From: Myxococcales bacterium | GTDB lineage: Bacteria > Myxococcota_A > Polyangia > Polyangiales > Houyiibacteriaceae | Assembly: GCA_019637115.1 (NCBI GenBank) | Contig: JAHBWH010000066.1 | Span: forward strand, 1-38,844 | DNA: 38,844 nt | Direction: 5' to 3' | Shown: positions 17,050 through 24,972 of the stretch, in pieces | Layout of the letters: each line of letters begins with the position of its first letter | Position numbering within the stretch: position 1 is the first letter of the stretch | Translations under genes and position numbers: made by a program | The notes under the pieces: model-generated | What the model was told of the DNA's origin: nothing | What the model saw: the letters and a program-made list of their open reading frames with translations, nothing else | The model's database searches: none

Positions 17050-18375
17050 TTGACGCCCCGGGGCCTGCACGCTCACCTCTCGGCCATGACCGACGAACGC
17101 TCCCGCGCGCTCTACGCCGAGGCCTGTGAGGTGCTCCCTGGCGGCGTGAACTCCCCCGTCCGCGCCTTCAAATCCGTGGGCAGCACGCCCGTCTTCGTGA
17201 AGGAGGCGCGCGGCGCCACCCTCGTGGGCGCCGACGGCCGCGAGTACGTCGACTACGTCGGCTCGTGGGGCCCGATGATCCTCGGCCACGCACACCCCGA
17301 GGTCCTCGCGGCGATCACCGACGCCGCCTCCCGGGGCACCAGCTTCGGCGCGCCCACCGAGGGCGAGATCCGCATGGCCGAGGACATCCGCGCGGCCTAC
17401 CCACACATGGAGATGTCGCGAATGGTCAGCTCGGGCACCGAGGCGACCATGGGCGCCCTCCGGCTCGCGCGCGGCTACACCGGCCGGAGCGTCGTCGTGA
17501 AGTGCATCGGCGGCTACCACGGCGGCGCCGACTACCTGCTCGTGAAGGCGGGCAGCGGGCTCGCGACCCTCGGCGAGCCCGACAGCGCGGGCGTCCCGCC
17601 CGCCATCGCCGCGACCACCATCTCCATCCACTACAACGACCTCGACGGCGCCAAGGCCGCCTTCGCCGAGCGGGGCGACGAGATCGCGGCCGTCATCATC
17701 GAGCCGGTCGCCGGCAACATGGGCTGCGTCGGCCCCGAGGCGGGCTGGCTCGAGGGGCTGAAGGCGCTCTGCGATGCGCATGGCGCGCTGCTGATCTTCG
17801 ACGAGGTGATGTGCGGCTTCCGCGTCGCGTACGGCGGCGCGCAGGAGCGCTTCGGCGTCACGCCGCACCTGACGTGCCTCGGCAAGATCGTCGGCGGGGG
17901 GCTCCCGGCCGGCGCGTACGGCGGCCCGAAGACGATCATGAGCAAGGTCGCGCCGCTCGGCCCCGTCTACCAGGCTGGCACGCTCAGCGGGAACCCGCTG
18001 GCGGTCGCCGCGGGCCGCAAGACGCTCGAGCTGCTCCGCGCGCCGGGCACGTACGAGAAGCTCGAGGCGATCGGCGCCGAGCTCGAGGCGATGCTCGTCG
18101 CGGCCGCGAAGGAGGCCGGCGTCACCTGCACGGTTCAGCGGGTCGGCGCGATGATCACGCCCTTCTTCCACGACGGCGCGGTGCGGAGCTGGCGCGAGGC
18201 CGATCAATGCGACCGCGCCACCTTCGGGCGATGGCACGCCGCGATGCTCGAGCACGGCGTGCATTGGCCGCCCAGCCAGTTCGAGGCCGCCTTCCCCTCG
18301 CTCGCTCACGACGCCGACGCGCTCGCCAAGACCCGCGCGGCGCTCGGCCCGGCGTTCGCCGCGGCGCGAGGCTGA
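17050..18375 (+). CDS. hemL: Glutamate-1-semialdehyde 2,1-aminomutase
   Basis: 441 aa. This PLP enzyme converts glutamate-1-semialdehyde to 5-aminolevulinate in the C5 route to tetrapyrroles. Diagnostic segments are LPGGVNSPVRAFKSVG, the PLP phosphate-binding SSGTEATMGALRLARG, AVIIEPVAGNMG, the Asp of LLIFDEVMCGFR and the Schiff-base Lys279 in CLGKIVGGGLPAGAYGG. The TTG at 17050 is chosen because a full-strength GGAGGTGA (17035-17042) lies exactly 7 bp before it. The ATG at 17086 has no such site, although the conserved family start is nearer to it. murI follows after 12 bp, so the two are probably one operon. Confidence 0.96.
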   Translation: MTPRGLHAHLSAMTDERSRALYAEACEVLPGGVNSPVRAFKSVGSTPVFVKEARGATLVGADGREYVDYVGSWGPMILGHAHPEVLAAITDAASRGTSFGAPTEGEIRMAEDIRAAYPHMEMSRMVSSGTEATMGALRLARGYTGRSVVVKCIGGYHGGADYLLVKAGSGLATLGEPDSAGVPPAIAATTISIHYNDLDGAKAAFAERGDEIAAVIIEPVAGNMGCVGPEAGWLEGLKALCDAHGALLIFDEVMCGFRVAYGGAQERFGVTPHLTCLGKIVGGGLPAGAYGGPKTIMSKVAPLGPVYQAGTLSGNPLAVAAGRKTLELLRAPGTYEKLEAIGAELEAMLVAAAKEAGVTCTVQRVGAMITPFFHDGAVRSWREADQCDRATFGRWHAAMLEHGVHWPPSQFEAAFPSLAHDADALAKTRAALGPAFAAARG

Positions 18376-18387
18376 CGGAAAGCGCGC

Positions 18388-19200
18388 ATGGATCCGAACG
18401 CGCCCATCGGCGTCTTCGACTCGGGCCTCGGCGGGCTCACCGTCGCGCGAGCGATCCGCGCGGCGCTCCCCGACGAGCAGCTCGTCTACCTCGGCGACAC
18501 CGCGCGCGTCCCGTACGGCACGCGCAGCGCGCACACCGTCATCCGCTACGCGCGGAGCTGCGCGGCGCACCTCGAGCGACGCGGGATCAAGGCGCTCGTC
18601 GTCGCGTGCAACACCGTCAGCGCGGTCGCGCTCGACTTCCTGCGCGTCGAGCTCGACGTGCCGGTGCTCGGCGTGATCGAGCCGGGCGCGCGCGCCGGCG
18701 TCGCCGCGACGCGCACCGGCAAGCTCGGGGTGATCGCCACCCGCGGGACGATCGCGTCGGGGGCGTACATCCGCGCCGTCGCGTCGATCCGCTCGAGGGT
18801 CGAGGTCTTCGGGCAGCCGGCGCCGCTCCTCGTGCCGCTCGCAGAAGAAGGGTGGATCACGGGCGAGGTGCCCGAGCGAGCGGTCGAGCGCTACCTCGAG
18901 CCGCTCGCGGCTCAGGGGGTCGACGCCCTCGTGCTCGGCTGCACCCACTACCCGCTCTTGCGGCCCGTCATCGAGGCCGTCGGCCAGCGGGTGCTCGGCC
19001 CGAGCCTCTCGCTCGCCGACGGCGCCGAGGCGACCGCCGCCGAGCTCGCCGAGCTGCTCGAAGCCCGCGAGCTGCGGGCCGCCGGGCCGGGCGGGCTCGA
19101 GCTCTTGGTGACGGATCTACCCGACCGCTTCGCCGAGGTCGCCTCGCGCTTCCTCGGCGAGGACGTCGAGGAGATCGACGTCCATCAAGTCGATCTCTGA
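18388..19200 (+). CDS. murI: Glutamate racemase
   Basis: 270 aa, family-typical. MurI makes D-glutamate for peptidoglycan. The N-terminus IGVFDSGLGGLTVARAI carries the first catalytic-site loop. The two catalytic cysteines are Cys74 in VACNTVSA and Cys185 in LGCTHYPLL; the substrate loop YLGDTARVPYGTRS is also present. The ATG at 18388 follows GGAAAGCGC. It comes 12 bp after hemL, an arrangement that ties two glutamate-consuming steps together, although functional coupling is only inferred. Confidence 0.96.
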   Translation: MDPNAPIGVFDSGLGGLTVARAIRAALPDEQLVYLGDTARVPYGTRSAHTVIRYARSCAAHLERRGIKALVVACNTVSAVALDFLRVELDVPVLGVIEPGARAGVAATRTGKLGVIATRGTIASGAYIRAVASIRSRVEVFGQPAPLLVPLAEEGWITGEVPERAVERYLEPLAAQGVDALVLGCTHYPLLRPVIEAVGQRVLGPSLSLADGAEATAAELAELLEARELRAAGPGGLELLVTDLPDRFAEVASRFLGEDVEEIDVHQVDL

Positions 19201-19697
19201 CGGTCGACCCTCTGACGGGGTTCGGCGCACGACCCGAAGTCCGTACGGGTTGCCGTGGATGATCGGCTCGGAGGTCGTTGGCCGGGCCGACGAAGGACCA
19301 TGCCGATGCCGATTCGAGGAGGTCGGCCAGCGAGATCCGCATCGAGGGCCGGAGACACCCGGAACCAACGTCGGGTTGGCCACGCGTTCACCCCGCCGCG
19401 GGCCGAATCGCGGCCACCCCGTAGGCCTCCGTCGGAAGGGGCCCGAAGGGAGAGGGGCGAAGCTCGCCGATCGTGTCGCTCCCCGCCGCTGGATCGCCTG
19501 CTTCAGCAATCACCCGCATGGGTCAGGAGGTGACGCGCACCCTCACGGCCATTAAAGGTCATAGAGTACCTCAATCACCCTTGATTCGAGGGTCGGTTGC
19601 GCCAAGTGCCCCGCGTTCACAATTGTGCTTCCCGCCCCACGTCGTGGGTGTAAAGTCCCCACTCCATTCGCTGGAGACGAAGGGAAGAGCAACGACC
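19201..19697. other. Intergenic region upstream of the secreted propeller protein
   Basis: 497 bp without a credible gene. The part nearest the downstream gene (about 19540-19660) is markedly less GC-rich than the surroundings (for example ATTAAAGGTCATAGAGTA), as expected for a promoter region. A TGTAAAGT near 19649 could be a -10 region but no matching -35 box is clear. No tRNA or other structured RNA was recognised. Confidence 0.5.
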
Positions 19698-21389
19698 ATG
19701 ACACGCCGGACCAGCCGACTGCGACTCGACCGCACGTTCCCAGGCAGGCAGGCTCCGCGCACGCGCGTGGTGCTGACCTGCGTGGTCACGGCTGCGCTTT
19801 CACTGGCTGTGGCGCGTCACGCCGCAGCACAGAGCTCGACATGTGTCTCGGGCCAGGGGCTGCAGCATCAACAGGTGTGGTGGTCGGGCAACAGCGGCAC
19901 GAAGTATCGGCTGGATTTCTCGAGTGGCGCCCCAACCCTGTTCGAGTCCGGGCACGCCCAGTCCCCGTCGTTCGAGGGTACGGCGGTGTACACGAACGCG
20001 TCAGGTCAGCTCCTGCTCTACTCCGACGGCGTCCGAGCGTGGCGGGGGAGCGATCACGTGGAGATCGCGGCCGGCCTCCCGGGTGATCCCTCGGCGACGG
20101 AGGCCGCCTTGATCAGCCCCGTGCCGGGCGGCGATCCCCTCGACGACTTCTATGTCTTCGGGAACAGCGCAAATACGACGAACGGCACGGTCGCCTATGT
20201 GCGGGTGACCGTGAGCACGGGTATGGCGTCGGAGCGTGTCGACCTCTCCGTCGGCAACACCGGAGAGTCGCTCGCCGCGGTCCCGCACGCGAACGGGAGC
20301 GATGTCTGGATCTTGACGCTTCGGAACAACCCCGACCCGACCCGACCGATCGAGCTCGCCGCGTTCCTCGCCAGCCCCGCTGGCGTCGCGACGACGCCCG
20401 TCTTGACGGAGCTCCCCGACCTCGGTGCGGCGACGAGCCGCGCGAACCGCGGCAACCTCAGCTTCCATCCGCCCACGAACACGCTCGTTCTCGGCAATTT
20501 CGGCGTGGGGTCGGGTGTGATCCTGACCGCCGCGTTCGACGCCTCGGCGGGGACCATCTCCGACGTGGTCACCCGCGCCACGGGGGCGGTCGGCTACTCG
20601 TCGGCCCTATCGCCGTCGGGGCGATATCTGTACTTCACGAGCGGTCTGGAGGGGTTCCAAGGTACGGCCCGCGTGCTCGATCTCGAAGACCTCGAGGCGG
20701 CGGCGATGGACATCACGTTCCCCGGCGTCGGAGCGGTCGGAGGCTGCCGCCTCGCGTTCGATGGCCGGGTCTACTATTCGAGCTTTGGTGGTGGATCGCT
20801 CGGCGTCGTCGAGACTCCCGACAGCCCGACCGGCGCGTTCGCCTCGTCACTCTCGCTCGGAACGGGACGCGGCTCGTACCACCTGCCCAACCAGTCGTTC
20901 CCGGCGTGCGCCGAGGCGGGGTGTGCTTCTGACGAGGACTGCGACGACGGGACGTGCGACCTCGCGACGCGCGAATGCGTGCCCAACCCCGCGTGCGTCG
21001 ACAGCTCGGAGTCCGGGACCGACGAGGGGTGCGACGAGGCGGCCCCGCACTGCTCGAGCGAAGCGCGCTGCGAGGTCTGCATCGCCGTGGGCGAGGGAGT
21101 CGACCTCGGATGCGATGTCGCGCGGCCGCGTTGCACGATGGACGGCGCGGGCGGGTTCGTCTGCGTCGCGGACGACGCTGGCCCGTCGGACGCTGGCCCT
21201 TCGGATGCTGGGTCGTCGGACGCGGGGTCCTCACTGCCAGACGCAGGACCGACGGATGCTGCCGTCGCCGACGCGGGCGCCCCGGAGATCATCGATGAGG
21301 GCGGCTGCCGCTGCGCCACCACGGAGGGCTCTCCCACTGCGCTCCTCGTGCCCTTCGCGGTGATGCTGCTGCTGCGCCGCCGACGATGA
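19698..21389 (+). CDS. Secreted beta-propeller-like protein with Cys-rich region and MYXO-CTERM-like sorting tail
   Basis: 563 aa. A long basic N-region and hydrophobic core (residues 1-45, ending HAAAQ) form the export signal. Residues about 50-395 contain repeated strand patterns resembling the propeller found in some secreted proteins (GQLLLYSDGVRAW, DDFYVFGNSAN, YLYFTSGLEG). A cysteine-rich segment (about 400-490, CASDEDCDDGTCDLATREC) precedes a DAG/SDAG linker. The end is GGCRC, a hydrophobic helix and RRRR, the layout of MYXO-CTERM signals processed by myxosortase for surface display. ATG at 19698 with AAGGGAAGAG 8 bp upstream. Single-gene unit with a strong hairpin after it. Function unknown. 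Confidence 0.8.
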   Translation: MTRRTSRLRLDRTFPGRQAPRTRVVLTCVVTAALSLAVARHAAAQSSTCVSGQGLQHQQVWWSGNSGTKYRLDFSSGAPTLFESGHAQSPSFEGTAVYTNASGQLLLYSDGVRAWRGSDHVEIAAGLPGDPSATEAALISPVPGGDPLDDFYVFGNSANTTNGTVAYVRVTVSTGMASERVDLSVGNTGESLAAVPHANGSDVWILTLRNNPDPTRPIELAAFLASPAGVATTPVLTELPDLGAATSRANRGNLSFHPPTNTLVLGNFGVGSGVILTAAFDASAGTISDVVTRATGAVGYSSALSPSGRYLYFTSGLEGFQGTARVLDLEDLEAAAMDITFPGVGAVGGCRLAFDGRVYYSSFGGGSLGVVETPDSPTGAFASSLSLGTGRGSYHLPNQSFPACAEAGCASDEDCDDGTCDLATRECVPNPACVDSSESGTDEGCDEAAPHCSSEARCEVCIAVGEGVDLGCDVARPRCTMDGAGGFVCVADDAGPSDAGPSDAGSSDAGSSLPDAGPTDAAVADAGAPEIIDEGGCRCATTEGSPTALLVPFAVMLLLRRRR

Positions 21390-21406
21390 ACGAGGTGTCG
21401 CTCGCG

Positions 21407-21426
21407 CGCGGGCGAGGCCGCCCGCG
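21407..21426. terminator. Bidirectional hairpin between convergent genes
   Basis: CGCGGGCG pairs with CGCCCGCG around AGGC in the 46-bp gap between the secreted protein and the SlyD-like gene. Confidence 0.5.
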
Positions 21427-21435
21427 ACGGCTCGA

Positions 21436-21945
21436 TCACCCCTCGTCGTCGCCGTGGCCATGGCCATGGCCGTGGGGACCGTGCGCGTGTCCGTGCTCGA
21501 TCTCCTCGGCGGTCGCGTCGCGGACCTCGAGGATGGTGCACTCGAAGTGGAGCTCCTCGCCGGCGAGCGGGTGCTCTGGCGTCATGATGATCGTGGGGCC
21601 CTGGACCTTCTTGACCCAGAGCGGGATCATCTCGCCCTTCGGGCCTCGGCTGACGAAGCGCATCCCCGCCTCGACGTGCGCGTCGGGGGGGAAGTTGGAG
21701 CGCTGCATCCGGATGTCCTTGAAGCCCTGCCTCTCGCCGTAGCCCTCGGCGGCCGGGACCACCGCCTTCACCACGTCGCCGACCTGCTTGCCCTCGAGCT
21801 GACGCTCGAGGCCGGGGACGATGTTCTGTGCGCCGTGCAGATAGAGCAGCGGGTGCTCCTCGCTCGAGCGATCGATCTCGGTCCCCTTCGAGTCCGTGAG
21901 GACGTAGTGCATCTTGGCGACTTTGCCGTCGGCGATCGTGGTCAT
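21436..21945 (-). CDS. FKBP-type peptidyl-prolyl isomerase, SlyD-like
   Basis: 169 aa. The FKBP half (DGKVAKMHYVLTDSKG at the start, NIVPGLERQLEGKQVGD) flanks an inserted IF-type chaperone flap (about 75-125, AAEGYGERQGF onward), and FKBP sequence resumes before the His-rich tail (HGHAHGPHGHGHGHG), the plan of SlyD. SlyD-type proteins catalyse prolyl isomerisation, act as folding helpers and bind nickel through the His tail. The ATG at 21945 is preferred over a TTG at 22002 because the family begins there. No hydrogenase or nickel genes are nearby, so a metal role is unproven. Confidence 0.9.
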   Translation of the reverse strand: MTTIADGKVAKMHYVLTDSKGTEIDRSSEEHPLLYLHGAQNIVPGLERQLEGKQVGDVVKAVVPAAEGYGERQGFKDIRMQRSNFPPDAHVEAGMRFVSRGPKGEMIPLWVKKVQGPTIIMTPEHPLAGEELHFECTILEVRDATAEEIEHGHAHGPHGHGHGHGDDEG

Positions 21946-22067
21946 CGGCCGAGGACTAGCAGACCCCCCGCCCGGCTCCAGCCGACGCACGGCCGGACCC
22001 AAGCTCGGAGGGCCCCTTGCGGTCGCACCCGCATCTCGCCGATGATCGCGCGAGCAGGGGGGGACGC

Positions 22068-22451
22068 ATGCGAGGGACGACGTCGACGAAGAAGCGTTTG
22101 CGGCTCGCCGTGGGCTCGGCCCTCGTCATCGCGCCCGCGTCGCTGCTCGCGTGCGGCCCCGAGGCAGCCGAGGCCCCGCCGCCCGTGGAGCCGATGACGA
22201 ACCCTGGCGTCGAGGTCATCGAGCCCGTCGAGCCCGTCGAGCCCGTCGAGCCCGTCGAGCCAAGCCCGAACGTCAGCCCCTTCGACGACGAGGTCGAACC
22301 AGAGGCCGAGGTGGGCGAGCCCACGTCTCCGAGCACGATGTCGACAGCGACCACGACGGCGCTCGACCGTCCGCCCACCGTGAACGTGCCGGCGTCCCCG
22401 CCGCTGCCGACCGCGAACCCCGTCCCGACGAGATCCGAGAGGCCCCGATGA
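22068..22451 (+). CDS. Small Pro/Glu-rich lipoprotein A (first of three sisters)
   Basis: 127 aa. A basic start, a VGSALVIAPASLLACG signal with lipobox LLAC, then a disordered tail containing EPV repeats (four GAGCCCGTC 9-mers at 22221-22256) and ending with VNVPASPPLPTANPVP. The ATG at 22068 follows a G7 run that acts as the ribosome-binding site. Its stop overlaps the next start (ATGA at 22448-22451). The signal core VGSAL and the VNVP and PLPTANP motifs recur in the next proteins, so the genes look like paralogues. No family is recognised. Probably membrane-anchored and working with the ferritin-like protein of the same operon. Confidence 0.75.
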   Translation: MRGTTSTKKRLRLAVGSALVIAPASLLACGPEAAEAPPPVEPMTNPGVEVIEPVEPVEPVEPVEPSPNVSPFDDEVEPEAEVGEPTSPSTMSTATTTALDRPPTVNVPASPPLPTANPVPTRSERPR

Positions 22452-22726
22452 CACGCACCCGAACGCTCCGATTCACCGTCGGCAGCGCGCTCCTCTGCGC
22501 GCCGCTCACCCTCGCCGCGTGCGGCGGCGGCAACGAGGAGGTCCCCGACGAGCCGCACGTGAACGTGCCGCCCGATCCGGGCTCCGGAGGCGAGGTCCCG
22601 GAAGACGGGATCGACTGGGCCGTCACGAACCCTGGACCGCCCGACGACCCCGAGCCCACCGTCAACCCCGGCCCAGGCGATCGGCCGCTACCGACCGCCA
22701 ACCCCGCGCCCCCGGAGACGCCATGA
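22448..22726 (+). CDS. Small Pro-rich lipoprotein B (second sister)
   Basis: 92 aa. Signal VGSALLCAPLTLAACG with lipobox LAAC, then a Gly/Pro/Asp-rich tail carrying VNVPPDPG, TVNPGPGDRPLPTANP and a final PPETP. It starts inside the stop of the previous gene (ATGA) and its own stop overlaps the next start (ATGA at 22723-22726), so translation of the set is coupled. No domain is recognised; its likely role is as a surface or periplasmic tether. Confidence 0.75.
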   Translation: MTRTRTLRFTVGSALLCAPLTLAACGGGNEEVPDEPHVNVPPDPGSGGEVPEDGIDWAVTNPGPPDDPEPTVNPGPGDRPLPTANPAPPETP

Positions 22727-22956
22727 GCGCACGGATCGAGCGGCGCGGCCGAACACTCGGCGTGATGGTGGGGAGCGCGCTCCTCGTCGGCGCCGCCGCC
22801 TGTGGGCCGGACGAGCTGCGCGTCAACGTGCCCGCCGAACCCGTCGAGACGATCAACGTCCCTCCCGACCCACGGCCCGTCGAGGAGGAAGCGCCGGCGC
22901 CGGACGAGGACGAGCGTCCACCACGCGTGAACCCCGGACCGACCGACGACGAATGA
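22723..22956 (+). CDS. Small Pro/Glu-rich lipoprotein C (third sister)
   Basis: 77 aa. Signal VMVGSALLVGAAACG with lipobox AAAC, then an acidic, proline-rich tail with VNVPAEP, INVPPDPRP and VNPGPTDDE. It overlaps both neighbours by ATGA (start at 22723, and stop shared with the ferritin-like start at 22953). The shared VGSALL signal core and VN(V/P) tail motifs show descent from the same ancestor as the two upstream genes. Function unknown. Confidence 0.75.
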   Translation: MSARIERRGRTLGVMVGSALLVGAAACGPDELRVNVPAEPVETINVPPDPRPVEEEAPAPDEDERPPRVNPGPTDDE

Positions 22957-23921
22957 GCGGGCCCTCGAACGAGGCGCGCGGCGACGCCGAGGCGCTGCTG
23001 ACTCCGACCACGACCAAGCTCGGCTCGATGCATCGGAACCAGGTGCATCGCGCGCCCTGGCCGGACTTCGACGCCTTCGACGTCGCGCGCTACGACGTCG
23101 AGCTGCGGCGACACGCCGCGTGGCATTGGATCTCGCGCGCGCAGGCCGAGCACGGCTCGGTGCACCAGTTCAGCGCCGTCACGCACGCGCTCACCGAGGC
23201 GCGCGCCCCGGTCGAGCTCCTCGGCGCGCTCGCGCGCTTGCTCACCGACGAGGTCCGCCACGTCGAGCTCTGCGCGCGGGCCGCGAAGGCCTTCTACCCC
23301 GAAGGAGACGCCGCCTTCTTCCGGTGGCGCACGCCGCGCGCCCCCTGGCCCGACGCCCCAAGCGTCGACGCCGACCGGCGCGAAGAGAGCGAGCTGCGCC
23401 TCCGCGGCTGGGCAGCGCGGGCGATCCTCACGGCGTGCGCGCTCGGCGAGACCCTGAGCGAGCCGATGCTCGAGGCGATCGTCCTCGTCGCGACCGATCC
23501 GCTGCCTCGCGCGTGCGCCGAGCAGATCCTGAAGGACGAGCGCTTCCACGGCCGCTTCGGCTTCGAGGCGCTCGCGGTGCTGGTACCGACCCTCGACGAC
23601 GCCGAGCGCGACGCGCTGCAGACGCAGCTCTCGCGCGCGCTCGCCGGCTTCGAGCGGACGACGTGCGGGAAGGTTCGCGTCGAAGACCTCGCGGGCCGCG
23701 AGCTCGAGATCACGGCCCCCGAGCCCGGCGCGCCGCCGAACCTCGGCACGCTCACGGAGGAAGAGTTCGCCGCGATCTTCTACGCGACCCTCGAGGCGCG
23801 CATCTTCCCCGCGCTCGAGCCGCTCGGCCTCGACCCGATGCGCGCCTGGGCCGAGCGCGGCCGCTTCCCGGCGGCGCGGCGAGAGGCGAGCGCCGAGGCC
23901 CGCGCCACGACCGCGGACTGA
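22953..23921 (+). CDS. Ferritin-like diiron-type four-helix protein
   Basis: 322 aa, no signal peptide, so cytoplasmic. The metal-ligand pattern of ferritin-like proteins is intact: E66-H67 (QAEHGS), E100-x2-H103 (TDEVRHVEL), E166 (GETLSE) and E196-x2-H199 (KDERFHG), each in a predicted helix. The N-terminal 50 residues and the region after 230 are outside the bundle. Family members store iron, oxidise substrates or act as oxygenases; which applies cannot be told from sequence. It is the last gene of a four-gene, ATGA-coupled operon behind three small lipoproteins. It ends 51 bp before the convergent nuclease gene. Confidence 0.75.
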   Translation: MSGPSNEARGDAEALLTPTTTKLGSMHRNQVHRAPWPDFDAFDVARYDVELRRHAAWHWISRAQAEHGSVHQFSAVTHALTEARAPVELLGALARLLTDEVRHVELCARAAKAFYPEGDAAFFRWRTPRAPWPDAPSVDADRREESELRLRGWAARAILTACALGETLSEPMLEAIVLVATDPLPRACAEQILKDERFHGRFGFEALAVLVPTLDDAERDALQTQLSRALAGFERTTCGKVRVEDLAGRELEITAPEPGAPPNLGTLTEEEFAAIFYATLEARIFPALEPLGLDPMRAWAERGRFPAARREASAEARATTAD

Positions 23922-23972
23922 CCCGCCACGTGCCCTCGAGGTACCCGTCGACCTCGCGCGCGTGCGAGCACA

Positions 23973-24944
23973 TCAATCACGGACGATCGGGAGGACGATG
24001 GCCTCGATCCGGATCTCGGGGTGCTCCTCGACGATACGCTCCCGTTCGGCCTCGAGCGCCTCCGAGAGCTCGCGCGCGGAGGTCCTCGTGGATCCTCTCT
24101 GCCCCGTGAAGCCGACCACATAGAAGCCGTGGGTGCGGTCGTGACCGAGCAAATACCTAGCCACGAGCTGGCTCCACAGCGCCCTCCGCCACTCGCAGTT
24201 CTTCGACCACTTCACCTCGATGGGGATCGAGACCACCTCGCCATCTCGGGTCCAGCTCGCGACGAAGTCGGGCTCATCACCGTGCCGTCCCTTGGGCTCC
24301 CGCGAGAGCACGACCCGATCGCCGATCGCCATCTTGAGGCGCGCGTGCAGATACTCCTGGAGGGCTCGTTCGCGCGGGACCGCCCCGCCTTTGCCGAGGA
24401 GCAAGAACTCGTGCTCTCCGACGTCGCCTGCGATCGCATGTAGCGCCTCGTTCACGTCGAAGAAGAGGTCGTCGATGGATCGAGCGCCCGCGACGCCTCG
24501 CAAGGCGTCGTGGATCCACTGGACGGTGGGCCGACAGGGCGGCGGCGAGAGCATGCTCAACTCGTCGCGAAGCCTCATCTCCTCGGAGAGCGCGTCAAGC
24601 CAGCGCCGCTGCCGCGCTCGCTCGCTCTCGGGGAGCAGCGCGAAGACCCGCTCCGCGTAGCCACGTCTCACAACCGCTCGGAGGAGAGTCGAGCGGAGGG
24701 CCTGAAGCCGATGGCTCTCCGTGAGGATTCCGTCGGGGAGGCGCTCCCACGGGACCTGCGCGGCGCAGAGCCGGCCGAGCAACCGGAGCGCGTCGTCGTC
24801 AGACCACTCGTCGAAGCGCGACGCGGTCGCGCGGAACTTCGGGGCCAGCTCCCGAAGGCATTCGCCAAGTCGCGCGGTCGCGGCGGTCGGGATGCGCTCA
24901 ATCACCGCCAGTCCGGCGCTACGGGTCGCCCGATCCACCAGCAA
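23973..24944 (-). CDS. PD-(D/E)XK superfamily nuclease (cassette member 4)
   Basis: 323 aa from a TTG at 24944. The N-terminal 150 residues are helical. The C-terminal part has the nuclease core: a helix with Glu/Arg, then DEPDF (Asp as metal ligand), a strand, and IPIEVKWSKN (Glu-x-Lys), followed by a strand FYVVGFTG, the pattern of restriction-endonuclease-like folds. Coding signals (high G/C at third positions) continue upstream of the TTG into DDALGIACTRW, back to a run of nine G at 24977-24985. With eight G the preceding 397-aa frame would read straight into this one, giving a 730-aa protein. The true start is therefore uncertain. Probably DNA or RNA cleaving in a defence-type cassette. 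Confidence 0.72.
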   Translation of the reverse strand: MLVDRATRSAGLAVIERIPTAATARLGECLRELAPKFRATASRFDEWSDDDALRLLGRLCAAQVPWERLPDGILTESHRLQALRSTLLRAVVRRGYAERVFALLPESERARQRRWLDALSEEMRLRDELSMLSPPPCRPTVQWIHDALRGVAGARSIDDLFFDVNEALHAIAGDVGEHEFLLLGKGGAVPRERALQEYLHARLKMAIGDRVVLSREPKGRHGDEPDFVASWTRDGEVVSIPIEVKWSKNCEWRRALWSQLVARYLLGHDRTHGFYVVGFTGQRGSTRTSARELSEALEAERERIVEEHPEIRIEAIVLPIVRD

Positions 24945-24972
24945 CCAGCGCGTGCAGGCGATGCCAAGCGCG

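Noticed and set aside
14314-18948. A 1544-codon open frame on the minus strand that extends pnp through hemL and murI
   Set aside because: Only 14314-16746 is PNPase. The remainder is antisense to two well-conserved enzymes and looks like composition-driven open frame in GC-rich DNA.
19117-19509. Minus-strand ORFs in the gap after murI
   Set aside because: No motif, no ribosome-binding site and partly antisense to murI.
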